From Candidatus Methanomethylophilaceae archaeon (GTDB lineage Archaea; Thermoplasmatota; Thermoplasmata; Methanomassiliicoccales; Methanomethylophilaceae): DNA of 42,207 nt. The stretch lies in the NCBI GenBank assembly GCA_023230065.1, contig JALNYB010000003.1, positions 1 to 42,207 of the forward strand. The letters are read 5' to 3'. The position numbers and the translations under genes were made by a program. Position 1 is the stretch's first letter, and every line of letters begins with the position of its first letter. Below are positions 25,778 to 32,777 of the stretch, piece by piece. Under the pieces are notes generated by a model. The model was given only the letters and a program-made list of their open reading frames with translations. It had not been told where the DNA came from and did no database searches.

Positions 25778-26705
25778 CTTTCATCCTTGTCCTCTCATTG
25801 CCTTCAATTATGTAGGGGCAGTCATCATTTGTCACGATTCCGATTATTGAGAATACCAGACCAGCTTTGTAAAGTGAGTCTATCTGTTCTTTTTTGAATG
25901 TGAACAGAAGTTCGTAATCTCCTCCCCAGTATAAGGTCAGGTCCTTCTTATCCATATCTAAAATTTTACAGATATCCTTTACACCCTCTCCCTCAGGAAT
26001 GAAATCCATTTGTATATCCATTCCAACGTGGCTTGCTTTACAGATGCTCTTTGCTGCTTCCGCAAGACCGTCTGAGAGGTCCATACAGGCCGTTACTGCA
26101 TTGGATTTCGAAAGTGCCAGGCCCTCTTCAACTCTAGGTATAGGAACCATCAATGAGAATATCGAATCCTTATCTGAAATATCATTTTCTATCGCGAAGA
26201 ATCCTGCTGCAGCGGCTCCGAGACATCCAGTAACTGCAATGACATCTCCAGGTTTTGCACCAGATCTAGTTAGAGGTTTTCTTCCTTCTAAGGATCCTAT
26301 TGCGGTGCCAGCGATTAATCCCGGTCCGAATTTTGTGTCTCCTCCCAAAATAGTGGTTCCACAGAATTCTGCACACTGATCTATACCGCTCATGATATCG
26401 TAGAGATCATTCTCATCCATGTCCTCGGGCAATGCCAATGCTGCAAGGAAGCCAGTAGGTTTTGCTCCCATGCTAGCTATGTCGCTAAAGTTTACCGCGG
26501 CGGCAGTCCATCCGAAATGCTCGTATGTCATTCCCTTGGGGAAATGTCTGTCGAATGTTACAACATCTGTGCAGATAACGACCTTGCCGTCATCCGCTGA
26601 AGCGATAGCTGCATCATCGCCAGGTCCGAGTTGTGAACACGGTCTGATGATATTCAGTATATTCTGTATGATATTCTTTTCGCCAACTTCTTTCAGAGAG
26701 GCCAT
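25764..26705 (-). CDS. thiL: Thiamine-monophosphate kinase
   Basis: It phosphorylates thiamine monophosphate to the active diphosphate, which the two IlvB enzymes nearby need. A PurM/ThiL-fold protein of 313 residues with LGPGDDAA near the N-terminus, NFSDIASMGA, LGGDTK and the ATP-site MDLSDGLAEA; the WGGDYELLFT motif is characteristic of ThiL. I start at ATG 26705 (MASLKEVGE); a TTG nine codons upstream is less likely. It is followed by the radical SAM gene with an overlap. Confidence 0.92.
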   Translation of the reverse strand: MASLKEVGEKNIIQNILNIIRPCSQLGPGDDAAIASADDGKVVICTDVVTFDRHFPKGMTYEHFGWTAAAVNFSDIASMGAKPTGFLAALALPEDMDENDLYDIMSGIDQCAEFCGTTILGGDTKFGPGLIAGTAIGSLEGRKPLTRSGAKPGDVIAVTGCLGAAAAGFFAIENDISDKDSIFSLMVPIPRVEEGLALSKSNAVTACMDLSDGLAEAAKSICKASHVGMDIQMDFIPEGEGVKDICKILDMDKKDLTLYWGGDYELLFTFKKEQIDSLYKAGLVFSIIGIVTNDDCPYIIEGNERTRMKDGRY

Positions 26706-26830
26706 TATGTAGCGATATGTTACGTTGTTCAAATACTATTTTGTCTAAGAGCAGATTTAGTAGCGTTCTTGCGTACGTGCGCGACTAAATGCTTAAAAAT
26801 GGTTGTCGTATTGTAGTTGATTGGTCTCAT

Positions 26831-29167
26831 ATGATAGTAAACGTGAAATACGGAAAGGACGGAGTCCAAAAGATAGACATTCCGAAGGATAACTACATAG
26901 GAACATTCTATCCGAAGGACGTTATGTGCAAGGCAGCAGATGATGTTATCAACGAGTCTATCAACAATCCGATAGGATACGATTCATTGTTAGATTTTTT
27001 GAAAGGCGGAAAGGATATAGTATTCATCGTAAACGATGGCACGCGTCCGACACCTACCGCAAAGGTACTTGATGCTCTGTCTAAGAAAATGGACCTTAGG
27101 CAGGCAAGATATCTCATTGCTACCGGAGCACACAGGGACATGACTCAAGAAGAGTACGATTTCGTATTCGGTTCTCACTATGCGGAATTGAAGGATAGGA
27201 TCATTGTTCATGATGCAAAGAAATCAGAGTGTGTCAATCTCGGAAAGTCCAAGAATGGCACTCCGATGAATGTTAATAAGATCGCAGTGGATGCTGACCG
27301 TCTGGTCATCATTACCAGTGTGGAGCCCCATTATTTTGCAGGTTATACCGGTGGAAGGAAATCATTCTTGCCTGGAGTTGCTTCTTACGAGACCATTGAA
27401 GCTAACCATAAAATGGCAATGAAGAAAGAGGCCCAGTCATTGATCTTAAAGGGAAATCCGGTGCATGAGGATATGATGGATGCATTAGAGATCGTCAAGG
27501 GAAAGAAGATATTCTCCATTCAAATGGTCCTCGATAGGCATCAGAACATTTACAAGGTAGCATCCGGGGACCTCAACCCGGCATTTGACAAGGCTGTTGA
27601 GTGGGCGAATGAGGTATTCTCTGTTCCTATACCAGAGAAGGCAGACATCGTCATCTCTGTTGCACCATACCCGATGGATGTCGATCTTTACCAGTCACAG
27701 AAGGCCCTGGATAATGGAAAGTGGGCATTGAAAGATGGTGGAATCATAATAATGGTATCGAAGTGTAGGGAAGGTACTGGAAGTGCATCATTCCTAACAC
27801 AATTATCATCATCCAAAGATCCGAATCAGGTCTTGGAGAATCTCAAGATAGAATACAAGTTGGGGTATCATAAAGCGGCAAAGATGGCCGAGATCGCCAC
27901 ATGGGCATCTATCTGGGCAGTTACAGATCTGGATCCAGGGGTCATCCATGCTGCTAACATAACACCATTCCCGACAGTCGCGGATGCAGTGAAAGAAGCA
28001 TTCAAACAGAAACCAAACGCAAAAGTTATCGTCCTCATGGACGGAAGCGTAACAATTCCAAGGGTCGAGAATATGAGTCAATTCGAAGCAGACAAGATCA
28101 AGAAAGTGACACAGGCACTCAATACCTGTACGATGTGCGGATTCTGTAAGAGCGTATGCCCGTCATTCAAAGCCATCGGATGGGATTCAGCGCTGTCCAG
28201 AGGACGTATCATTCTAACTTATGGATTACTCCACGGAGATATTCAAGCAGACGATTCTGTAATGGAGAACATGTACACATGTACTACCTGTGCAGATTGT
28301 GTCAGGAGATGTCCTTCTCAAGTAGATATTGTCGACATAGTCGAGCTTTGCCGCGCGGATCTCGTTAAGAACGGACACATACTTCCTAAGCACAAGGCAA
28401 TGTCTGAGAGTATCCTGAAGTACGGAAATCCGTTCAAAGAGGAGAAATCTGTTGTAGAGACAATAGGACTCAAACCTCACAAAGCAGACATAGGATATTT
28501 CATAGGATGCACAGCTACATACAGATCCAAGAAGACAGCAGCCGCTACGATATCGATCCTCAATAAACTGAATGTAGATTTCACCACAGTTGACGAGATC
28601 TGTTGCGGTTCCGTACTTCAGCGTATTGGATGGCCGCAGGAGCAGATCACTCCGATCATGCAGAAGAATGTTGATAACATCAAATCGTTAGGTGTCAAGA
28701 CACTAGTGCTCTCTTGTGCCGGATGTTACAGGATGTTCAAGAAGGAATATCCGAAATATGTGGATGTTCCGTTCGAAGTGCTTCACATCACAGAGTTCCT
28801 TGCAAAGCAGGATCTCAAACTCAAGGCGCTGGAAGGCAAGGTCACATACCACGATCCATGTCATCTTGGAAGACATTGTGATGTTTATGATGCACCCAGG
28901 GATGTCATCAAGAAGTTCCCGGGAGTCGATTTCAAGGAGATGCAGTATAACCGTGCAACAAGCCATTGCTGTGGCGGAGGGGGAGGAGTAAGGTCCGCAT
29001 ATCCCGAGGAAGCTATGGCCATCGCAGGTACAAGGCTTGACGAGGCATCTTTCGCAGGCACCATCATCACCACGTGTCCATTCTGCGTCTCTAATTTAGA
29101 GGCTGCAAAAGGAGACAGGAAGATTGAGGTTGTAGATCTGGTGGAATTGGTGGACAGTCACCTGTGA
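26831..29167 (+). CDS. Fusion of LarA-type lactate racemase domain and HdrD/GlpC-like Fe-S oxidoreductase
   Basis: A 778-residue two-part protein. Residues 1 to about 420 form a LarA (DUF2088) domain with every residue expected for the nickel-pincer cofactor: R72 (NDGTRPTP), H101 (TGAHRDM), H167 (EPHYFAG), K177 (GGRKS, the cofactor lysine) and H193 (EANHKM). Residues 433-443 and 484-494 carry two [4Fe-4S] motifs (CTMCGFCKSVC and CTTCADCVRRC). Two CCG-type cysteine domains follow (CCGSVLQR with CAGC; CCGGGGG with CPFC), as in HdrD, GlpC and LutA. It may racemise or epimerise a 2-hydroxy acid and pass electrons from its oxidation. ATG 26831 is chosen over an upstream in-frame ATG. folP follows 6 bp later. 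Confidence 0.85.
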   Translation: MIVNVKYGKDGVQKIDIPKDNYIGTFYPKDVMCKAADDVINESINNPIGYDSLLDFLKGGKDIVFIVNDGTRPTPTAKVLDALSKKMDLRQARYLIATGAHRDMTQEEYDFVFGSHYAELKDRIIVHDAKKSECVNLGKSKNGTPMNVNKIAVDADRLVIITSVEPHYFAGYTGGRKSFLPGVASYETIEANHKMAMKKEAQSLILKGNPVHEDMMDALEIVKGKKIFSIQMVLDRHQNIYKVASGDLNPAFDKAVEWANEVFSVPIPEKADIVISVAPYPMDVDLYQSQKALDNGKWALKDGGIIIMVSKCREGTGSASFLTQLSSSKDPNQVLENLKIEYKLGYHKAAKMAEIATWASIWAVTDLDPGVIHAANITPFPTVADAVKEAFKQKPNAKVIVLMDGSVTIPRVENMSQFEADKIKKVTQALNTCTMCGFCKSVCPSFKAIGWDSALSRGRIILTYGLLHGDIQADDSVMENMYTCTTCADCVRRCPSQVDIVDIVELCRADLVKNGHILPKHKAMSESILKYGNPFKEEKSVVETIGLKPHKADIGYFIGCTATYRSKKTAAATISILNKLNVDFTTVDEICCGSVLQRIGWPQEQITPIMQKNVDNIKSLGVKTLVLSCAGCYRMFKKEYPKYVDVPFEVLHITEFLAKQDLKLKALEGKVTYHDPCHLGRHCDVYDAPRDVIKKFPGVDFKEMQYNRATSHCCGGGGGVRSAYPEEAMAIAGTRLDEASFAGTIITTCPFCVSNLEAAKGDRKIEVVDLVELVDSHL

Positions 29168-29173
29168 TGATCA

Positions 29174-29968
29174 ATGTCAACACCAAGTTCCTGGCGCAGA
29201 TCAGGGAATAACGGAAGACCGTTCATAATGGGAATTCTGAACGTAACTCCGGATTCATTCTCCGACGGAGATATGTATTGCACCAAAGAAAGTGCTGTTA
29301 AGCACGTTCTCGAACTGATCGATCAGGGTGCAGATATAATCGACATCGGTGGAGAATCCACACGTCCGGGTTCAGATCCCATTACTGTGGAAGATGAATT
29401 GCTTAGAGTGATTCCTGTTCTGAAGGAATTGGTGCCTTTGATAGATGTTCCAATATCAGTGGATACGATGAAACCACAGGTTGCAGAAGCAGCGCTCAGT
29501 GTCGGAGCATCCATCATCAATGATATTCGCGGCCTTACAGATCCGAGTATGCTGGCTCTTGCAGCTTCATCGGATGTTCCTGTTGTCATAATGTATATGC
29601 ACGGAACACCTAAGACATTGGGAACAGATCTAATGGAAGGTAGTGTCCTCAGGCCGATAAAGAGATTTTTGGATGATAGGATAACAGCGGCTTTAGATGC
29701 AGGAATGAAGGAAAAAAATATAATTCTCGATCCCGGGGTGGGATTCGGGACCACGCCAGATCAGAATATGGAGATAATCAAGAACTGTTCATTCTTCAGC
29801 GAGAGATATCCGATACTCATAGGAGCTTCTAGAAAGAGATTCCTGTCTGTTAAATTCCCAGGAATGGAAAGGGATGAGGCATCTGCGGAAGCAGCTAGGA
29901 TATCTGTGAAAAGCGGAGCGGACATAGTTCGTGTGCACAATGTCGCAATAACAAAGAAGATGTTCTGA
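29174..29968 (+). CDS. folP: Dihydropteroate synthase-family protein
   Basis: A 264-residue TIM-barrel protein with all major DHPS signatures: ILNVTPDSFSDG, GGESTRPG, the NDIRG segment, DPGVGFGTTPDQN and GASRKRFL. DHPS joins a pterin diphosphate to p-aminobenzoate. In archaea using methanopterin the acceptor may differ, so the pathway (folate or methanopterin) is uncertain. ATG 29174 follows the fusion gene's stop by 6 bp with GTGAT just upstream. It is convergent with the small zinc-ribbon gene. Confidence 0.88.
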   Translation: MSTPSSWRRSGNNGRPFIMGILNVTPDSFSDGDMYCTKESAVKHVLELIDQGADIIDIGGESTRPGSDPITVEDELLRVIPVLKELVPLIDVPISVDTMKPQVAEAALSVGASIINDIRGLTDPSMLALAASSDVPVVIMYMHGTPKTLGTDLMEGSVLRPIKRFLDDRITAALDAGMKEKNIILDPGVGFGTTPDQNMEIIKNCSFFSERYPILIGASRKRFLSVKFPGMERDEASAEAARISVKSGADIVRVHNVAITKKMF

Positions 29969-29972
29969 AGAT

Positions 29973-30170
29973 TCAGAGGATCAATTTCACGGCAAAGATG
30001 ACGATAACACTCAAGGCAGCCAATCCCCAAAAGAGCATAGTGTTCTGTTTCTCCTTTTTTATCTTGGCTTGATATTTGTAATAACATTCCTCTGAACAGT
30101 ATGCCATATCAAATGGAATAGGATTTCCGCAGAATTTGCAGTGATCGTGTTCCGGAAGCGGTACAGTCAT
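29973..30170 (-). CDS. Small zinc-ribbon, single-span membrane protein (DUF2116-like)
   Basis: 65 residues. An N-terminal treble-clef-like zinc site is formed by C11 and C14 (CKFC) with C25 and C29 (CSEEC), then a basic stretch (about 34-42) and one hydrophobic helix (about 45-64) to the end. This is the pattern of DUF2116 proteins common in archaea, whose function is unknown. It is divergent from the E1 gene with a 72-bp spacer, so the two may share regulation. It has only one zinc site and is therefore not a RING finger. Confidence 0.75.
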   Translation of the reverse strand: MTVPLPEHDHCKFCGNPIPFDMAYCSEECYYKYQAKIKKEKQNTMLFWGLAALSVIVIFAVKLIL

Positions 30171-30214
30171 GGTTAGTGTAAATCATCTTTTCTCTATTAA
30201 ACTTATTACTATTA

Positions 30215-30222
30215 TTTTATAT
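30215..30222 (+). promoter_or_regulatory. TATA box of the ubiquitin-like operon
   Basis: TTTTATAT lies 21-28 bp before the E1 ATG at 30243. With normal archaeal spacing transcription would start at or within a few bases of that ATG, giving a nearly leaderless mRNA. No ribosome-binding site is seen before the E1 start, which agrees. Confidence 0.5.
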
Positions 30223-30242
30223 GAAATGTAGATTCCCTTTGC

Positions 30243-31007
30243 ATGAAGGCCGGAGCCCACGATCTAGATCGTTTCGACAGGATGAAACGTATAGCGTGGT
30301 TGGATATGCAAAAGATACATGCATCTCGATGTCTTGTTGTAGGTGCGGGTGCGTTGGGTAACGAAGCTGTCAAATGTATGGTGCTTGCAGGCTTTGAAGA
30401 CATAACGATTATCGATATGGATGACATCGCTGTTTCTAATCTCAGTAGGTGTGTATTCTTCAGAGAAGTAGATGGAAAAGGCACGATGAAGGCCGATATC
30501 CTAGCAAGAAGGGCTTCGGAATTGGATCATGAAGTAAATATAACTCCAATAGTCTCGAAAGTACAGGAACTGGAGAAATGGGATTATGATGTGATCTTGG
30601 GATGTTTGGATAATATTTCTGCAAGATTACACGTGAATTCTCATGCTATGTTCAATAATATTCCATATATTGACGGAGCAACCGATGGATTCAGAGGAAA
30701 GGTCCAAGTGATCATTCCTGATGGGCCGTGTCTGGAGTGCACGATGAATAAGAGCCATATGAAGGTCTTAGACACGCGTTTTTCATGTACCGGAAACGGA
30801 ATGATGTTTGTTCCGAAAACTGCATCAGAGATTACGACAACATCAATAATAGCTGCCGCTCAGGTTAGAGAGGCAATGAAATTACTTTCAGGAAGGGCAG
30901 ATCTCTGCATTTCCAATGTTATGTATTATAACGGAGAAACGGGAATAATGGAGAACTTGGAGATTGCAATCGATCCGGAATGTCCGAATCACACAATGAA
31001 GGAATGA
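30243..31007 (+). CDS. E1-like ubiquitin-activating enzyme (ThiF/Uba superfamily)
   Basis: A 254-residue ThiF-fold adenylation protein. It has the ATP-binding GAGALGN (34-40), the IDMDDIAVSNLSR segment (57-69), K83 and CLDN (121-124). Zinc ligands are C163/C166 (CLEC) and, less typically, C247 with H250 (CPNH). C182 in SCTGNG follows the first zinc pair as the catalytic cysteine does in eukaryotic SAE2/UBA2 (Cys-Thr), so C182 probably carries the Ubl thioester. Unlike eukaryotic E1s there is no C-terminal ubiquitin-fold domain. It is first of four overlapping or abutting genes (E1-Ubl-E2-JAMM), which separates it from plain MoeB/ThiF enzymes. Confidence 0.9.
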   Translation: MKAGAHDLDRFDRMKRIAWLDMQKIHASRCLVVGAGALGNEAVKCMVLAGFEDITIIDMDDIAVSNLSRCVFFREVDGKGTMKADILARRASELDHEVNITPIVSKVQELEKWDYDVILGCLDNISARLHVNSHAMFNNIPYIDGATDGFRGKVQVIIPDGPCLECTMNKSHMKVLDTRFSCTGNGMMFVPKTASEITTTSIIAAAQVREAMKLLSGRADLCISNVMYYNGETGIMENLEIAIDPECPNHTMKE

Positions 31008-31009
31008 AA

Positions 31010-31252
31010 ATGACTGTAAGAATAACTGTTGTGAATACACTGAACAATTCATCGATCAGAATGGAATTGGAATCATATGAATCTGTGACGGAAATAATCG
31101 ATACCGCCGCAGAATATTGGGGAAAGGATGCAGGAGCATACGTTCTGAGAAAAGGTTCTAAACTTCTGAATAAGAATCAGACCGTCGATGAGATCAATCT
31201 CTGTGAAGATGATGTCATCGAGATGATTCCAGATCCGGAAGGCGGAATGTAA
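31010..31252 (+). CDS. Ubiquitin-like modifier protein ending Gly-Gly-Met
   Basis: An 80-residue beta-grasp protein. Its residues 49-79 align without gaps to ubiquitin 46-76. K51 falls at ubiquitin Lys48, T58 and N63 match Thr55 and Asn60, and G78-G79 match the terminal Gly75-Gly76. One extra residue, M80, follows the di-glycine, so the precursor needs trimming, presumably by the JAMM protease of the same operon. Ubiquitin Arg72 is replaced by Asp. ATG 31010 is preferred over ATG 31004, which overlaps the E1 stop; both are in frame. It could be mistaken for a MoaD/ThiS sulfur carrier, but the adjacent E2 argues for conjugation. Confidence 0.9.
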   Translation: MTVRITVVNTLNNSSIRMELESYESVTEIIDTAAEYWGKDAGAYVLRKGSKLLNKNQTVDEINLCEDDVIEMIPDPEGGM

Positions 31253-31738
31253 ATGGGTCTCGTGCGTCCTGTACTTGTCAGAAGATTAAACAACGAGATA
31301 AAAGATCTCAATGATTATTTGGGGTTGAGGATACCTCCAGTTCCAGAGACGGCAAAGTTTCCCATTGAAATACAGATAGGCCTTAGCAATATGCCGACCA
31401 AGATCTCAGAGACAGAGGCAGGAAGCGATCATCTTTTCATGATGATAATATCAGAGGAATATCCATATGAGCGGCCTAGAGCAAAATGGCTCACAACGAT
31501 ATATCATCCGAACATAATGATGCCTGGCGATGGCGGATATGTTTGTGTGAAAACATTAGATAATTGGTCATTCGGTTCTTCTTTGCTATCTTTTGTAAAA
31601 GGTGTGGAACAGCTTCTTACCGATCCGAACCCATTCAATCCTTATGGTACGGAATCATGCATGTCTGCAGCTAATTGGTATAAGAATAACCGCCCTAAGT
31701 TCAAGGTCAGTGTAAATTATGGTGACAGTAATGCCTAA
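31253..31738 (+). CDS. E2-like ubiquitin-conjugating enzyme (UBC fold)
   Basis: A 161-residue UBC-fold protein with helix 1 (RRLNNEIKDL, 10-19), the YPYERPRAKWLT strand region, the HPN motif at 85-87 and active-site C98 in GGYVCVKTL. It then has W105 and the segment LLTDPNPFNPYGTESC (121-136), which mirrors the LLxDPNPxxPL of eukaryotic E2s. The HPN-to-Cys distance (11 residues) is slightly longer than the usual 8-10. The key asparagine is kept, so it should be a true E2, not an inactive UEV. Its ATG directly abuts the Ubl stop and its 3' end overlaps the JAMM gene by 8 bp. Confidence 0.92.
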   Translation: MGLVRPVLVRRLNNEIKDLNDYLGLRIPPVPETAKFPIEIQIGLSNMPTKISETEAGSDHLFMMIISEEYPYERPRAKWLTTIYHPNIMMPGDGGYVCVKTLDNWSFGSSLLSFVKGVEQLLTDPNPFNPYGTESCMSAANWYKNNRPKFKVSVNYGDSNA

Positions 31739-32234
31739 GATAATAGCTTCAGAGGTCAAGGAATTAGAGTTCCGTCAGCGTACTGTGAAAGGAACTTCAT
31801 TATACGTTACAGAGGCCGTGCTCAGCAATATTGCCGATCATGCAGATGAAGGCTACTTAGATAACAAAGAGATCATGGGCCTCATGATGGGTTCCGCATA
31901 TCGTGATGATGAAGGTGAATACGTTATCGTTACGGGGACAGCAACGTCTAAACTCGATTCAAATGAGGTGAGTGTGAGATTCAACAAAGAATCTCTAGAA
32001 CAGCTTTTCGGCTCTATCGATCGGTGTAGAGGCGTCATCGTCGGATGGTATCATTCTCATCCTGGATACGGATGTTATTTGTCAGACATAGATATCAAAA
32101 CGCATGAAGGTATATTCAGAAAGGATATAGGATTCGCAATAGTTGTAGATCCAGCTGATTCGACGATAATAGCATTTCAATGTGTCGATGGAGAACCCAA
32201 TAAAGTCCCCATGCTCATAATGGATTCAGATTGA
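31731..32234 (+). CDS. JAMM/MPN+ metalloprotease, Rpn11-like deubiquitinase
   Basis: A 167-residue MPN+ protein with the whole zinc-protease motif: E47 in NKEIMGLMMG, H108 and H110 in GWYHSHPGYGCYLSDID, plus S118 and D121. The last motif is almost that of eukaryotic Rpn11 and CSN5, and closer to them than to bacterial RadC-type or sulfur-carrier JAMMs as I recall them. It probably trims M80 from the Ubl precursor, removes the modifier from targets, or both. ATG 31731 has GGTGA five bases upstream; ATG 31719 is also in frame. Its stop abuts the stop of the convergent hexulose-phosphate isomerase gene. Confidence 0.93.
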   Translation: MPKIIASEVKELEFRQRTVKGTSLYVTEAVLSNIADHADEGYLDNKEIMGLMMGSAYRDDEGEYVIVTGTATSKLDSNEVSVRFNKESLEQLFGSIDRCRGVIVGWYHSHPGYGCYLSDIDIKTHEGIFRKDIGFAIVVDPADSTIIAFQCVDGEPNKVPMLIMDSD

Positions 32235-32777
32235 TTATACCCAGATAGCATGATTTTTACGCATATCTATTTCTGTAACTTTCATTTTCTTCATCAGATC
32301 AGGAATTAGTGAATCAAAGAATAGTAATACCGAATCTTCAAAGATGGTTCCTAAAGGTGCTAATTCTGCCGAGTCTAGGTCTTCTTCTATATCTAGTATT
32401 ATGCCAGTGTTTGAGATATGCGCCAATTTGCTTGACGATGATGATGTAATGGAAACGACATGAGATCCGATACGACGTGCGATATCTGCTGTTTGAACAA
32501 CAGAGACAGTATGTCCTGTATTAGAGATCAATATTGTAAGATCGTCTTTTTTTATGATAGGTGTAGTCATATCTCCTACGAAATATACATCAAAACCAAT
32601 CTGGACGAGACGTACTGCAAATAATTGTCCAATTAGCCCAGATCTTCCTGAACCGTAGACAAAGATCTTTTCTTTTGTCATTATAAGATCTATAAGTTTA
32701 TCTCTATCCTTATCAGGAATAGATGTTATGGCTACTTTGCAGCGGCTTTCAAGATAATCTATTGTATCCAAGGTCAT
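32235..32777 (-). CDS. hxlB: 6-phospho-3-hexuloisomerase-like SIS-domain protein
   Basis: A 180-residue SIS-domain sugar isomerase with YGSGRSGLIGQLFAVRLVQIG (starting at 41) and ISNTGHT (84-90), where SGSGxT is more common. The C-terminal LAPLGTIFEDS and the final HAIWV agree with PHI. This enzyme interconverts hexulose-6-phosphate and fructose-6-phosphate in the ribulose monophosphate route, used by many archaea to make pentoses and fix formaldehyde. The partner hexulose-phosphate synthase is not adjacent. It overlaps the upstream TIM-barrel gene by 4 bp. Confidence 0.85.
   Translation of the reverse strand: MTLDTIDYLESRCKVAITSIPDKDRDKLIDLIMTKEKIFVYGSGRSGLIGQLFAVRLVQIGFDVYFVGDMTTPIIKKDDLTILISNTGHTVSVVQTADIARRIGSHVVSITSSSSSKLAHISNTGIILDIEEDLDSAELAPLGTIFEDSVLLFFDSLIPDLMKKMKVTEIDMRKNHAIWV

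Noticed and set aside
29973..30170. Zinc-ribbon membrane protein as the missing RING E3
   Set aside because: Only four metal-binding cysteines, enough for one zinc; a RING needs two. Kept only as a speculative partner.
30980..31252. Reading the small beta-grasp protein as a MoaD/ThiS/SAMP sulfur carrier with a MoeB-type E1
   Set aside because: The adjacent E2 with HPN and active-site Cys, the ubiquitin-like gap-free C-terminal half and the Rpn11-type protease point to protein conjugation. A dual role cannot be excluded.
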